From NCBI GenBank assembly GCA_020638795.1, contig JACKHW010000010.1:62001-126000 (forward strand): a stretch of 64,000 bases of DNA. Direction: 5' to 3'. Position 1 is the first letter of the stretch, and each line of letters opens with the position of its first letter. Below the pieces are notes generated by a model. The model had not been told where the DNA came from and made no database searches. It saw nothing but the letters and a program-made list of their open reading frames with translations. This stretch comes from Planctomycetota bacterium (GTDB taxonomy: Bacteria; Planctomycetota; UBA1135; GCA-002748355). The position numbers were made by a program, and so were the translations under genes. Shown here in pieces: positions 34,291 to 42,485 of this stretch.

Positions 34291-36639
34291 TCAGCGGTCG
34301 GTCATGCCGACGGCATGGGCTTCGAGGCCGTATCCGTCGGCTCGCTCCGTGAGAACGATCGAGCCGGCTGTTCCGGTCTCGATCGGTGTATACGGTCGCA
34401 GGGATGGAACGTCGTTCCACCGATCGTCGAGCCGCGTGTTCGAGGATGTCGACGCGAGGGTGATGGATGGACCGAGACGCCACAGCATCTCGAGCATTGC
34501 CGTCGTGCCGGACGCGCCGCTCGGTATCGATGCATGGTGTGGCAGGATCACGGCATCGACCGTGTTTTCGAACCGCTGGACTGCGGCGACGAGTCCAGTG
34601 TCTTCCTGGTCGCCGAAGACGAGGACTCGTGCCCCGCGAGCGAGTGTCAACCGACATGCGAGGCCGCCATCGTTGCTCGGCGCCAAGTCGCTCGATGCGA
34701 GGAGCGAGAACACGCGGCAACCGGGCGAGACCTCGCGTTCTCTGCCGGCGGTGAGGAGCTCCACGCGAACGCCAGCGCGTCTCAAAATGCCGAAGCACGG
34801 GCCGAGCTTGGGGGCCTCGGGTAACACGGCCCGCTCGACTCGAACCATGTCGAGCAGTCGTGTGAGACCGGCAACGTGGTCCGCATCGCCATGAGTCAGG
34901 ATCAAGACATCAATGTGGTTGTCGTGGCTCCTTCGCAAACTCTCGCCAATTCGTCGAAGCGCGATCCTGCCGTCGTTGCGATCACCGCAATCGATGACGA
35001 TCCGCTTCGACGACAGCGAGGCCTCGATGCACTGGCCATGCCCGACAGCGTGGATGATGACGCGATCTTCTGGTCGTGTGCCGCGCGAGCCCACAACGAA
35101 GAACGGCATGATCGCGAGTGCACACGTCGCGGCGAAGCACGATCGCGAACGCAAGAGCCACGCAAGCGCAGCTCCGATCAAGAGAACCGCTCCGGTGAAG
35201 CCGCTCGGTGGAAACGCACTCGCGATGTTGGGTGGTCCCTGAACGTTCGCGAGGTTCGAGACGAGATCGAGTTGGAGGGTTGCGATCGGATCCAGCAGAG
35301 CGACGAGCATGCTCGACGTGGCGGGAATCACCATGGCGATCACGGCGGTGATCGTTGCAAACGCGAGGATGCACAAGACTCCTGGAGCAGCAATCGGAGT
35401 CCATACGATGCTCCACGGGCTCGTACACCCGTACGTGTCGAGGACGAGGGCTGCTGTCGCGAGCCACGCCGCGAACGAGATCCGAAGCGCGTCAGAGGCG
35501 CGAGTTGCGATGATATCGACGATGCGTTCGTCACTGCGAGTGAGTCTTGGCGCTCGTCTGCCTAGAACAACGATCCCGATGACAGCAGCGAACGACAAGT
35601 GCAGGGACAGTGCATCGACAGGCTCGTCGAAGAGTGCGAGGTTGATCAGCAGCGCGATCGCCAGAACACTCGACAGGTCGACGCCGCGGCCGCGTGCTCG
35701 AGCGGCAACGTAGACCAAGTAGCCCGAAACTGCGCGCACGACGGGGGCGCGGTTCTCACACAGCCAGGCGTAGCACACGAGGATCATGCACAGCAGGGTG
35801 AAGCGTTGACGGCTTCTGACCGGTAGCAGGCCGAGCATGGCTCGCACGAGCCCCGCGATGAATACCGCATGCAACCCGCTGATGGCCAGGAGATGTGCGA
35901 GCCCCGTGACGCGGTGTGCCCGTTCGTCTCCCGGCTCGAGTTCCCCCCGACCGAACAGCAATCGTGCGATGAACCCTCGTGCGCGGACCGAAGCTGCCCC
36001 GAAGACGCGTTCGATACGCGCATGGAGGCTGGCACGCAGGTCGGATGGGCCGGAACCCGCGGCGTAGCGCAACGTGGCGGCCGACGCGATCAATCGAGCC
36101 TTGGTGAGCCGCGTGGCTGGAACGTAGTAGGCGCTTCCTTCGACACGGAATGTCGACTTCGGTAGACGGTTCGAGTCGGCGGCGGAGAGGCTCATGCGCA
36201 CTTTCGTGCCACCGATCTCGACCCAGCGCGTCACGCGGCCGTTCGTCGACGACCCACGCTCGCGATCGACGACACCGCGAATCGCGACGAGCCCTTCGCG
36301 CTCGGGGAATGGCGGTTGCGTCGCCGACTCGGACGCAACATTGCCGGCTGCAAAGGTCGTCGCCGCAGCCGCAACGAAGAGACAGCGCCGTCGCCGTTCT
36401 CGCAACTCGCCCTGTGTATCGGTGCGACGCTGTGTATCGGTGCGAGACGCACGTTCGTGGACCAAGAAACCCACGAGCATCATGGCGACCCCGAGCATCT
36501 CGGTGGAGCGCCCGAGCACGAGCCCGATCGTGCAGGCGATCGCGTACGAGACGACGGGGGCCGCCGATCGGTAGCGTTCCCGCAGATCGCTGGCACCCTC
36601 GGAATCGCTCCTCACGGCTGCGCCGTTGCACTCGGCCAT
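34291..36639 (-). CDS. comEC: ComEC/Rec2 DNA-uptake channel
   Basis: This 782-residue protein has the three parts of a full ComEC. An N-terminal periplasmic OB-like region (LVAIRGVVDRERGS) comes first. A polytopic competence domain contains the signature GLAHLLAISGLHAVFIAGL. A C-terminal metallo-beta-lactamase domain contains VGHGQCIEASL, LTHGDADHVAGL, VFGDQED and LPHHAS. The motif reads HxDxDH with Gly between, a mild variant of the usual LTHPDADH. ComEC passes single-stranded DNA across the inner membrane, and the MBL domain is thought to act as nuclease. ATG 36639 is the best guess; upstream the frame stays open into the coaD start. A 14-bp palindrome spans this ATG. Confidence 0.9.
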   Translation of the reverse strand: MAECNGAAVRSDSEGASDLRERYRSAAPVVSYAIACTIGLVLGRSTEMLGVAMMLVGFLVHERASRTDTQRRTDTQGELRERRRRCLFVAAAATTFAAGNVASESATQPPFPEREGLVAIRGVVDRERGSSTNGRVTRWVEIGGTKVRMSLSAADSNRLPKSTFRVEGSAYYVPATRLTKARLIASAATLRYAAGSGPSDLRASLHARIERVFGAASVRARGFIARLLFGRGELEPGDERAHRVTGLAHLLAISGLHAVFIAGLVRAMLGLLPVRSRQRFTLLCMILVCYAWLCENRAPVVRAVSGYLVYVAARARGRGVDLSSVLAIALLINLALFDEPVDALSLHLSFAAVIGIVVLGRRAPRLTRSDERIVDIIATRASDALRISFAAWLATAALVLDTYGCTSPWSIVWTPIAAPGVLCILAFATITAVIAMVIPATSSMLVALLDPIATLQLDLVSNLANVQGPPNIASAFPPSGFTGAVLLIGAALAWLLRSRSCFAATCALAIMPFFVVGSRGTRPEDRVIIHAVGHGQCIEASLSSKRIVIDCGDRNDGRIALRRIGESLRRSHDNHIDVLILTHGDADHVAGLTRLLDMVRVERAVLPEAPKLGPCFGILRRAGVRVELLTAGREREVSPGCRVFSLLASSDLAPSNDGGLACRLTLARGARVLVFGDQEDTGLVAAVQRFENTVDAVILPHHASIPSGASGTTAMLEMLWRLGPSITLASTSSNTRLDDRWNDVPSLRPYTPIETGTAGSIVLTERADGYGLEAHAVGMTDR

Positions 36640-36650
36640 GTCTAGACATG
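36637..36650. promoter_or_regulatory. 14-bp perfect palindrome at the comEC start
   Basis: CATGTCTAGACATG is a perfect inverted repeat. Its first half contains the comEC start codon (minus strand), and it lies in the 85-base divergent region shared with coaD. It could be an operator; chance occurrence is not excluded. Confidence 0.3.
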
Positions 36651-36710
36651 TCCATGGAGCCGAAATGGTGTCGACGCCGATGTGCGATACCCGCGGTTTC
36701 GACAGCCTGC

Positions 36711-36716
36711 TACACT
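36711..36716 (+). promoter_or_regulatory. Extended -10 for a leaderless coaD
   Basis: TGCTACACT (TGn plus TACACT) ends 8 bases before ATG 36725, with no ribosome-binding site between. This is the same spacing as at several other genes here. Confidence 0.5.
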
Positions 36717-36724
36717 CCTGCGGC

Positions 36725-37222
36725 ATGAACAGGACGGCGGTCTTTCCCGGCAGCTTCGACCCGCCAACGCTCGGTCACCTAGACCTGGTCGATCGCGCGC
36801 TCGAGCTCTTCGACGAGGTCGTCGTGGCAATCGGCATCAACTCGACCAAGCGCGGATTCTTGAGTGTCGACGAGCGATCGTCCGTCTTGCACGAGTGTCT
36901 CGACGGCCGAGAGCGAGTCACGGTGCGGACTTTCGAAGGGCTCATTGCTCCGTGGTGTGCGCGCGAGGGACTCGGGCCCATCGTGCGTGGAGTACGCAAC
37001 GCAGTCGATTTCGAATACGAACGATCGATGGCGATGCACAACCGCACGTTGGCGCCGTCCGTCGATACGGTATTTCTCATGCCGAGTCCGGAGATGACGT
37101 TCACCTCGTCGACGCTGATCCGAGAGATCGTTGCCGGTGGGGGCGATGCGAGTCCTTGGTTGCCAGTGCCCGCGTTGCGTGCGATGCAGCGTGTCTTGGC
37201 GGAACGTGAGACGAAACGATGA
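36725..37222 (+). CDS. coaD: Phosphopantetheine adenylyltransferase
   Basis: At 165 residues this is a normal-length CoaD, which joins ATP and 4'-phosphopantetheine to give dephospho-CoA in the cytoplasm. It shows PGSFDPPTLGHLDL (the T/HxGH nucleotidyltransferase motif), IVRGVRNAVDFEYERSMAMHN and FTSSTLIREI (the SSTxIRE-type site). The ATG at 36725 follows a -10-like hexamer by 8 bases. The stop overlaps the ridA start (ATGA), so the two are coupled. It is divergent from comEC. Confidence 0.95.
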   Translation: MNRTAVFPGSFDPPTLGHLDLVDRALELFDEVVVAIGINSTKRGFLSVDERSSVLHECLDGRERVTVRTFEGLIAPWCAREGLGPIVRGVRNAVDFEYERSMAMHNRTLAPSVDTVFLMPSPEMTFTSSTLIREIVAGGGDASPWLPVPALRAMQRVLAERETKR

Positions 37223-37611
37223 CGAAACCGACGAAGATCGTGTCGACCGATGCCGCCCCCGCCGCGATCGGCCCCTATAGCCAAGCCGTCGCTTGCGACT
37301 CGATGCTCTATCTGTCGGGTCAGATCGGCCTCGACCCGGCAACGATGGAGTTGGTTCGCGGTGGCACGCTTGCCGAACTCGACCAAGTCTTGAAGAACCT
37401 CGAGGCCGTGCTGCGCGCTGGTGGATGCGGCTTCACCGACGTCGTGCGGACGACGGTCTACCTGCTGGATCTCGGTGAGTTCGCGGCTGTCAACGAAGCC
37501 TATGCGCGCGTGTTCGGCGATGCACGACCGGCTCGCGCAACCGTTCAGGCTGCGGCGCTTCCGAAGGGCGCGCGGGTCGAGATCGATTGCATCGCCCGGA
37601 TTCCGGGTTGA
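37219..37611 (+). CDS. ridA: RidA-family enamine/imine deaminase
   Basis: This 130-residue protein is typical of the YjgF/YER057c/UK114 group. It contains AIGPYSQAVACDSMLYLSGQIG, DVVRTTVYLLDLGEF and PARATVQAAALPKGARVEIDCIA, including the active-site Arg of catalytic RidA proteins. RidA hydrolyses reactive 2-aminoacrylate and related imines formed by PLP enzymes. Its ATG overlaps the coaD stop by four bases. Confidence 0.95.
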   Translation: MTKPTKIVSTDAAPAAIGPYSQAVACDSMLYLSGQIGLDPATMELVRGGTLAELDQVLKNLEAVLRAGGCGFTDVVRTTVYLLDLGEFAAVNEAYARVFGDARPARATVQAAALPKGARVEIDCIARIPG

Positions 37612-37639
37612 CCCGCTCCCGCATCACGTAGCCATTTCG

Positions 37640-38686
37640 TTGCGACGCATCCTCGACATCGCGCTCTGGCTCGTCATCCTCGCGGTGCCGGCGATCGTCG
37701 TTGCCGCGGCTGGCGGCGAAGATGCTTGGTCCGCCATCGAACGAGAGTTCATCGACTCGCTCGGGATGATGCAGGAGGACGGCGCGACGAGCGCTTCGTC
37801 CGGCGCGGTGGGAGAAGCGTGGTTCCTGTTCTTCCGTGATCTGCAACGCTTCTTGGGCCTACCTGGTTTTCTCGGATATCCGACCTGCATCCTGCTCGCG
37901 TGGATCTTGATCGCGGTGTCCGTCGCGGTCGGGGTCGTCGCGAGCATCGGCAACCTCGCGGGAGCGCTGGCTGTGTTGTTACTCGCGGTCCATCCGGTCG
38001 CGCGAACACTCGGCGCGGCGATGACGCCGTGGTTGCCGGCTGCCGTCTTCACGCTGATCGGGGTCGCGTTCTTGCAAGCGATGGCGTTGCCGACGATTCA
38101 GCGTCGTCGTCGAAGCGCCGGGCGCGTGCTGCCCCGTGTGTTCGCCATCGTCGGTTGTGGTCTGTCCTGGGGGCTGGCGTCCTCGGCCGAAGCACGCATC
38201 GGTTGGCTCATGCTCGTTCCAGGCTTCTTGCTGATCCTCAGCGTCGTCGCCGTCGGGTTGACGCTGTGGCGTCTTCGAGATCATGGCGGGAGCCTGCATG
38301 GCCTCTTGGTCAACCCGTGGGCAATCGTGCGGCGCACGATGCCATGGGCCGCGTGCTGGTTCTTCGTCCTCGTGCTGTTCGTCTGGATCTACGACCTGCT
38401 GCAGCCTGCGGCGACCGAACGCTTCCATCCCATACCGGCGATCACGACGCTCGAACAAGTACTCGCTTGGGCGGTCGTGCCGGGGATGGTGCTCCTCGCA
38501 TGGCGCGAAGGCGAGCTCCTCGGCTATCGATCCCAGCTCGGCGGAAGAACCGTGCTGTTCGTCTGCCTCGTTTCGTTCTTCGTCATCGGACCAGCGATGC
38601 GCGCTGCTGCCGGTCCCCTGGAGCGGCTGCTCCAGGCGCCCGCGCTCGCCATCTCGGTCGCGGCGCTGTCACGCTGGAGGAGCTGA
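37640..38686 (+). CDS. Polytopic membrane protein of unknown function
   Basis: The 348-residue product has about nine hydrophobic segments with short loops, for example LDIALWLVILAVPAIVVAAAGG at the start and FVLVLFVWIYDLL near residue 250. No family motif was recognised. The TTG at 37640 is chosen because it begins directly at the first helix, 28 bases after ridA; the ribosome site is weak and an ATT six bases upstream is also possible. It is probably co-transcribed with coaD and ridA and converges with the next gene. Confidence 0.55.
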   Translation: MRRILDIALWLVILAVPAIVVAAAGGEDAWSAIEREFIDSLGMMQEDGATSASSGAVGEAWFLFFRDLQRFLGLPGFLGYPTCILLAWILIAVSVAVGVVASIGNLAGALAVLLLAVHPVARTLGAAMTPWLPAAVFTLIGVAFLQAMALPTIQRRRRSAGRVLPRVFAIVGCGLSWGLASSAEARIGWLMLVPGFLLILSVVAVGLTLWRLRDHGGSLHGLLVNPWAIVRRTMPWAACWFFVLVLFVWIYDLLQPAATERFHPIPAITTLEQVLAWAVVPGMVLLAWREGELLGYRSQLGGRTVLFVCLVSFFVIGPAMRAAAGPLERLLQAPALAISVAALSRWRS

Positions 38687-38709
38687 CAGCCAAAGCGCTC
38701 GAGCTCCTC
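38677..38709. terminator. Hairpin between convergent membrane-protein genes
   Basis: GAGGAGCT (38677-38684) pairs perfectly with AGCTCCTC (38702-38709). It overlaps the 3' end of the plus-strand gene and sits just before the stop of the minus-strand gene at 38720. Without a long T-run its use as a two-way terminator is only likely. Confidence 0.4.
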
Positions 38710-38719
38710 GATTTGGAAC

Positions 38720-39283
38720 TCAGGCCGAGGGCCAGAGCCACGTGAACGCGACCCCGGTCGCGAGTCCGTAGAGCACTCCGTCGATCCAATACTTGACCGC
38801 GATCCCGAGCGGCAGGTGGCGCCAAATGACATCGGGGAACGCCTCGAAGGCGTAGCCGAGCATCGCGGTCGTGGCCGTGAACCGGAAGACGGTCTTCGAC
38901 TCGACGCCTTTCGGCAGAGCGATCGAGGCGATGTAGGCGACGAGGAAGCTGATGACGAGGGTGTAGGCGAACCACCGAAGCAAGGTCGAGCCCATCTTCA
39001 TCGGACCGTTCTTCCCGACGATCAGGACGCCGATCGGGCCGCGCTCGAACTTCGCTTTCATCTCGGGGCTGTCGAGATCGGCCAAGGACTGACAATGGGG
39101 GAAGACGTAATGGCCACGGCCGGCGCCATGACGGCGCATCGTCTCCAAGACCTCGTCCTCACCGGGCAATTTCCCGTAGTCGGCTTTGTGCAGCGGGGTC
39201 AGCATGTGCACGACGGCGCTCACGACGAACACGAGGATCGCCGCGACGGCAATCGGGACGAGCAGTTGAAGGAGATCGGGCAT
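38720..39283 (-). CDS. Small conserved-type membrane protein
   Basis: The 187-residue product has an N-terminal membrane anchor (LLVPIAVAAILVFVVSAVVHML), then a polar segment (LHKADYGKLPGEDEVLETMRRHG, GHYVFPHCQS) and three further helices. I recognise the layout as a common uncharacterised bacterial membrane protein but cannot name it. A GAGGCGAG lies upstream of the ATG. It is divergent from the selenoprotein candidate, with 42 bases between starts, so their promoters overlap or abut. Confidence 0.65.
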   Translation of the reverse strand: MPDLLQLLVPIAVAAILVFVVSAVVHMLTPLHKADYGKLPGEDEVLETMRRHGAGRGHYVFPHCQSLADLDSPEMKAKFERGPIGVLIVGKNGPMKMGSTLLRWFAYTLVISFLVAYIASIALPKGVESKTVFRFTATTAMLGYAFEAFPDVIWRHLPLGIAVKYWIDGVLYGLATGVAFTWLWPSA

Positions 39284-39311
39284 CGAGTGTCTCGCCTCAG
39301 ACGGATCCGGG

Positions 39312-39317
39312 TATGAT
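39312..39317 (+). promoter_or_regulatory. -10-like hexamer for the thioredoxin-like gene
   Basis: TATGAT (five of six consensus bases) ends 8 bases before ATG 39326. No ribosome-binding site is visible, so the mRNA is probably leaderless. Confidence 0.55.
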
Positions 39318-39325
39318 TCGCGCCC

Positions 39326-40309
39326 ATGCTAGACGGTCGTACGATCATCACGTGCGCCGCAGCAGCGCTTTTCGCGTGCTCGGCGCTTCCCGGTCAGCTC
39401 CAAAAAGGCGCGACCCCTCCGCCCTTCGAGTTCAAGAAAGTCTGGAACGACGGTCCCGCGTCGTTCGACGACTTGCAGGGCAAGCTCGTCATCTTCGACT
39501 TCGCCGCCACTTGGTGAGGCCCTTGCAAGGCGGCCATCCCGCACCTCAACGAACTTCACGAGAAGTACGGAGAGCGCGGCTTGGTCATCATCGGCGTGTC
39601 CGATGAGGATGAAGGCAAGATCCAGAGCGTGTTCGTCGAAGAGCGCGGCGCGAAGTACCCGATCGTGAAGATCAACGGGGGCGACGTGTCGAACTACGGC
39701 ATCAAGTTCTATCCGAGCTACTACTGCATCGATCCGGAAGGCGCAGTGTTCTCCGTGCCCGATGATCGGATGCCGAGCGATGCACAGATCGAGGAGCTGC
39801 TCGCGAACGTGCAGCTCGCTCCGAAGCTTCCGGATGGGTCGCAGTACGACTCGTTGCGCAAGTATTGGGAGAAGCGCGACTACGCCAAGCTCCGCGATCA
39901 CATCGACAAGACCCTCGAGAACGGGGATCTCGAAGCGGACGTGAAGGAGGTCTTCACGGCGCAAAAGACGTCGCTCGACAAGCTCGTCCAGTCCCAGCAA
40001 AAGCGCGTCGAGAAGCTCGCCGCTGGCCCGGACTACTACGCGTCGACACTCTCGCTGCGCAAGATCGAACGCGATTGGAAGGGATTCGAAGTCGCCGATG
40101 TCGCGAAGAAAGAACTCGCGCGCATGAACTCCGATTCGCAGATCAAGAAAGAAATCGCCGCGAGCAAGGCCTTCGAGAAGCTCTGCTCACGCTATGACCG
40201 CAATAGTCAGAGTCAGGCGAAGAAGCTCGCCAAGGCGATCCCTGGGTTCTTGAAGCGCTACGAGGGCACCTACGCCGCGACGCAGGCGCAGAAGCTGCTC
40301 GAGAAGTGA
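39326..40309 (+). CDS. Thioredoxin-like protein with in-frame TGA at the active site (probable selenoprotein)
   Basis: One continuous frame of 327 codons is interrupted only by TGA at 39515-39517. Around it the protein reads DFAATW-[TGA]-GPCKAAIPHLNELHEKYG, so the TGA replaces the first Cys of the thioredoxin WCGPC centre (residue 64). That fits selenocysteine (UxxC). A signal peptide (IITCAAAALFACSALPGQ) makes it exported. The domain has the redoxin order, with FYPSYYCID carrying the cis-Pro near residue 130. Residues ~175-327 are a Lys-rich helical extension (QKTSLDKLVQSQQKRVEKLA) rare in this family. Coding character continues unchanged for 264 codons after the TGA. No classical SECIS is obvious; short stems occur just after the TGA and 36-49 bases downstream. 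A sequencing error or nonsense mutation remains possible. Confidence 0.75.
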
Positions 40310-40320
40310 CCCGCAGCTCC

Positions 40321-40350
40321 GCGGTCGTGATCAGTCGTGATCATGACCGC
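40321..40350. terminator. 13-bp hairpin at convergent gene ends
   Basis: The stem 40321-40333 / 40338-40350 (GCGGTC...GACCGC outside, TGATCA twice inside, one G-T pair) has a 4-base loop. It covers the stop of the minus-strand slyD gene and begins 12 bases past the stop of the thioredoxin-like gene. A bidirectional terminator is likely, although no T-run follows. Confidence 0.5.
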
Positions 40351-40834
40351 AGCCGCCTGCGCCGTGCGGATGCCCGTGTTCGAGTTCGGTCTCGGATGCG
40401 GGCCGCATGTCGAGGATCTCGACCGAGAAGTCGAGGACCTGCCCCGCGAGCGGGTGGTTGAAGTCGACCGTGATTTCGTCTCCGTCGACGCCGGTGATGA
40501 ACGCGGGGATCGCTTCCCCGTCTTCGGTCTCGGCGAAGAACTGCATGCCCACCTCCGGTGTGAACTCGTCGGGAAAGGCCGAGCGCGAGACGACTTGAGT
40601 CGCATCGTCCTCGCGTTCGCCGTAGCCGAGGTCCGGCTGAACGGTGACGTCGAGCGTTTCCCCGACGGTCTTGCCCGTCAGTGCGGATTCGAGGCCCGGG
40701 ACGATGTTGGACGCGCCATGGAGATACTCGAACGGCTTCCCGTCGCGCGACGACTCGACGAGATTGCCATCGACCGTCAGCGTGTAGTGGACCGTGACGA
40801 CCATGCCGTCGGCGACGTTACTGTTCTCTGCCAT
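40331..40834 (-). CDS. slyD: SlyD-type FKBP peptidyl-prolyl isomerase
   Basis: This 167-residue protein has an FKBP domain with an inserted flap: VTVHYTLTVDGNLVESSRDGKPFEYLHG, NIVPGLESALTGKTVGE and PDLGYGEREDDATQVVSRSAF. The C-terminal tail is His/Cys-rich (HGHPHGAGGCGHDHD), as in metal-binding SlyD proteins. SlyD is a cytoplasmic prolyl isomerase and chaperone that also supplies nickel in some bacteria. ATG 40834 is chosen; a -10-like TATGCT ends 7 bases upstream. Confidence 0.92.
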   Translation of the reverse strand: MAENSNVADGMVVTVHYTLTVDGNLVESSRDGKPFEYLHGASNIVPGLESALTGKTVGETLDVTVQPDLGYGEREDDATQVVSRSAFPDEFTPEVGMQFFAETEDGEAIPAFITGVDGDEITVDFNHPLAGQVLDFSVEILDMRPASETELEHGHPHGAGGCGHDHD

Positions 40835-40841
40835 GGCGAGG

Positions 40842-40847
40842 AGCATA
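40842..40847 (-). promoter_or_regulatory. Extended -10 for leaderless slyD
   Basis: On the minus strand TGCTATGCT (TGn plus TATGCT) ends 7 bases before the slyD ATG. No ribosome site lies between. Confidence 0.45.
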
Positions 40848-40870
40848 GCAGCGACGCCTGGGGACCACGG

Positions 40871-42430
40871 TCACCGAACTCGGCGAAACCGGTCGCTGCC
40901 GACGGCCTCGACCCCGGTCACCGACCCGTTGGCGGCCATGTGACGGAGCAGCTCATGGGCGGTCACGAGGTCCTCGGCGCGGACTCTCGCGGCGAGTTCT
41001 TCGACGGTGAGAGGCGTCTTGTCATCGAGCGCTTCGAGGAGTCCGGCCCTGAGGGTGAGTGCGTCACTCGCACCGCGCTTGCCCGCTTCGACTCCCGGTT
41101 GATGGTAGGCATTGATGCCGGCGAGGCTCGCGTAATAGCCCACGACGCGTTCGAAGAGCGCGACGAGCATCCCGAGTTCGCGCGCACCGAGGTGCGGCAC
41201 CGTGATCGTGAGGCTACGACGCCCCTGCTCCGCGAGCGCGCGTCGCGTACCGAGCCAAAAACCGTGCAGGTAGTCGGCGCTCGTCACGCCAGGGTCGACT
41301 TCGAGGCTCGAACCTCCGGCCTTCAGGACGCGCACGAAGCACACGAAGAAGTCCTCGACGCCGTCGCGCAGTTGCTGCACGTAGGCGTGTTGATCCGTCG
41401 AGCCCTTGTTGCCGTAGACGGTCAAGCCCTGAGCGACGCGCTTTCCTTCGAGATCGAGCGCCTTGCCGAGCGATTCCATCACGAGCTGCTGGAGATAGCG
41501 ACCCAGGAGAAGCAGGCGATCGCAATAGGGGAGGACCACGAGGTTCTTGCTGCCGCGTCCCTCGGCCGCGAGCCAGAGTGCGATGGTGAGGCGCGCGGCG
41601 GGATTGGACACGATGGACTCGTCACGCGTCGACGTGTCCATGAGTTTCGCTCCCTCCAAGAATGCGCTCATGTCAACTCCGCAGAGCTCGCATGGGAGGA
41701 TGCCGACCGCAGAGCACACACTCGTACGACCACCGACCCAGTCGTGCATCGGGAAGCGCGCGATCCAGCCGGTCTCGCGCGCATGGCGATCGAGTTCGGA
41801 ATCTCGGCCGGTGACGGCGACGGCTTGCTTGGCGAAGTCGAGCCCGGCGTCCTGCATGCGCGCGGCGGCCTCGAGCATCGCATTGCGGGTTTCCTTCGTG
41901 CCACCGCTCTTCGAGATCACGACGAACAGCGTCTTCGCGAGCTCGATACGGGACAATGTGCGCGCGATGCCGTCGGGATCGGTGTTGTCGAGACACACGA
42001 AGTGCAGACCAGCGTGTGGATCGCCGAGCGCGTCGATCACGAGCTGGGGCCCGAGTGCGGAGCCTCCAATTCCGATCAGACAGCACGTCGTGTAACGACC
42101 ACCACGCGGCGGGAAGATCGTGCCGGTCTTGACGTCACGGGCAAAGGACTGCACCGCGCTTCGTTCGGTCTCGATCGTTGCCCCGAGATCACCCGGTGCG
42201 AGTTCGGGCGCACGAAGCCAGTAATGGCCTACCGCACGCTTCTCGTCCGGATTGGCGATCGCGCCGGCTTCGAGCTCGCGCATTTCGCGAAACACACGCT
42301 CGAACGCCGTCGCGAAGCTGGCGTAGTGTCGTTCTTCGAAACCGAGGAACGCGAAATCGAACTCGATGCCCGTGCGCTCGTCGCGCACGAGCAGATCACG
42401 GTAGACGTCGTAGGACGGAACGAGGCTCAT
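40871..42430 (-). CDS. pgi: Glucose-6-phosphate isomerase with C-terminal extension
   Basis: This 519-residue enzyme has two SIS domains. Motifs include IGIGGSALGPQLV, VISKSGGTKETRNAM, SNPAARLTIAL and YGNKGSTDQHAYVQQLRDG, matching the phosphate-binding and catalytic regions of Pgi, which interconverts glucose-6-phosphate and fructose-6-phosphate. After the usual end (HQPGVEAGKRG) about 60 residues (LTVEELAARVRAEDLVTAHELLRHMAANG) look like a winged helix; some bacterial Pgi forms carry a similar tail. ATG 42430 follows a divergent coding region without a clear ribosome site. Confidence 0.93.
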   Translation of the reverse strand: MSLVPSYDVYRDLLVRDERTGIEFDFAFLGFEERHYASFATAFERVFREMRELEAGAIANPDEKRAVGHYWLRAPELAPGDLGATIETERSAVQSFARDVKTGTIFPPRGGRYTTCCLIGIGGSALGPQLVIDALGDPHAGLHFVCLDNTDPDGIARTLSRIELAKTLFVVISKSGGTKETRNAMLEAAARMQDAGLDFAKQAVAVTGRDSELDRHARETGWIARFPMHDWVGGRTSVCSAVGILPCELCGVDMSAFLEGAKLMDTSTRDESIVSNPAARLTIALWLAAEGRGSKNLVVLPYCDRLLLLGRYLQQLVMESLGKALDLEGKRVAQGLTVYGNKGSTDQHAYVQQLRDGVEDFFVCFVRVLKAGGSSLEVDPGVTSADYLHGFWLGTRRALAEQGRRSLTITVPHLGARELGMLVALFERVVGYYASLAGINAYHQPGVEAGKRGASDALTLRAGLLEALDDKTPLTVEELAARVRAEDLVTAHELLRHMAANGSVTGVEAVGSDRFRRVR

Positions 42431-42485
42431 GTCGGAAGCGTGCGCCGGGCGTGCACTCGATGCAACGGGGCGCCTCGACAAGTCG

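Noticed and set aside
39326..39517. A separate 63-residue protein ending at the TGA
   Set aside because: It would stop in the middle of the thioredoxin active-site motif, and the same frame continues with thioredoxin sequence.
39518..39535. Hairpin GGCC...GGCC directly after the TGA as a SECIS element
   Set aside because: It begins at the base right after TGA and the loop is not at the usual distance, so it cannot be called a classical bacterial SECIS. It is kept only as a remark under the selenoprotein candidate.
39550..39566. Stem-loop ACUUC-ACGA-GAAGU as a SECIS element
   Set aside because: The loop lies about 41 bases after the TGA, beyond the usual window, and its first loop bases are not G.
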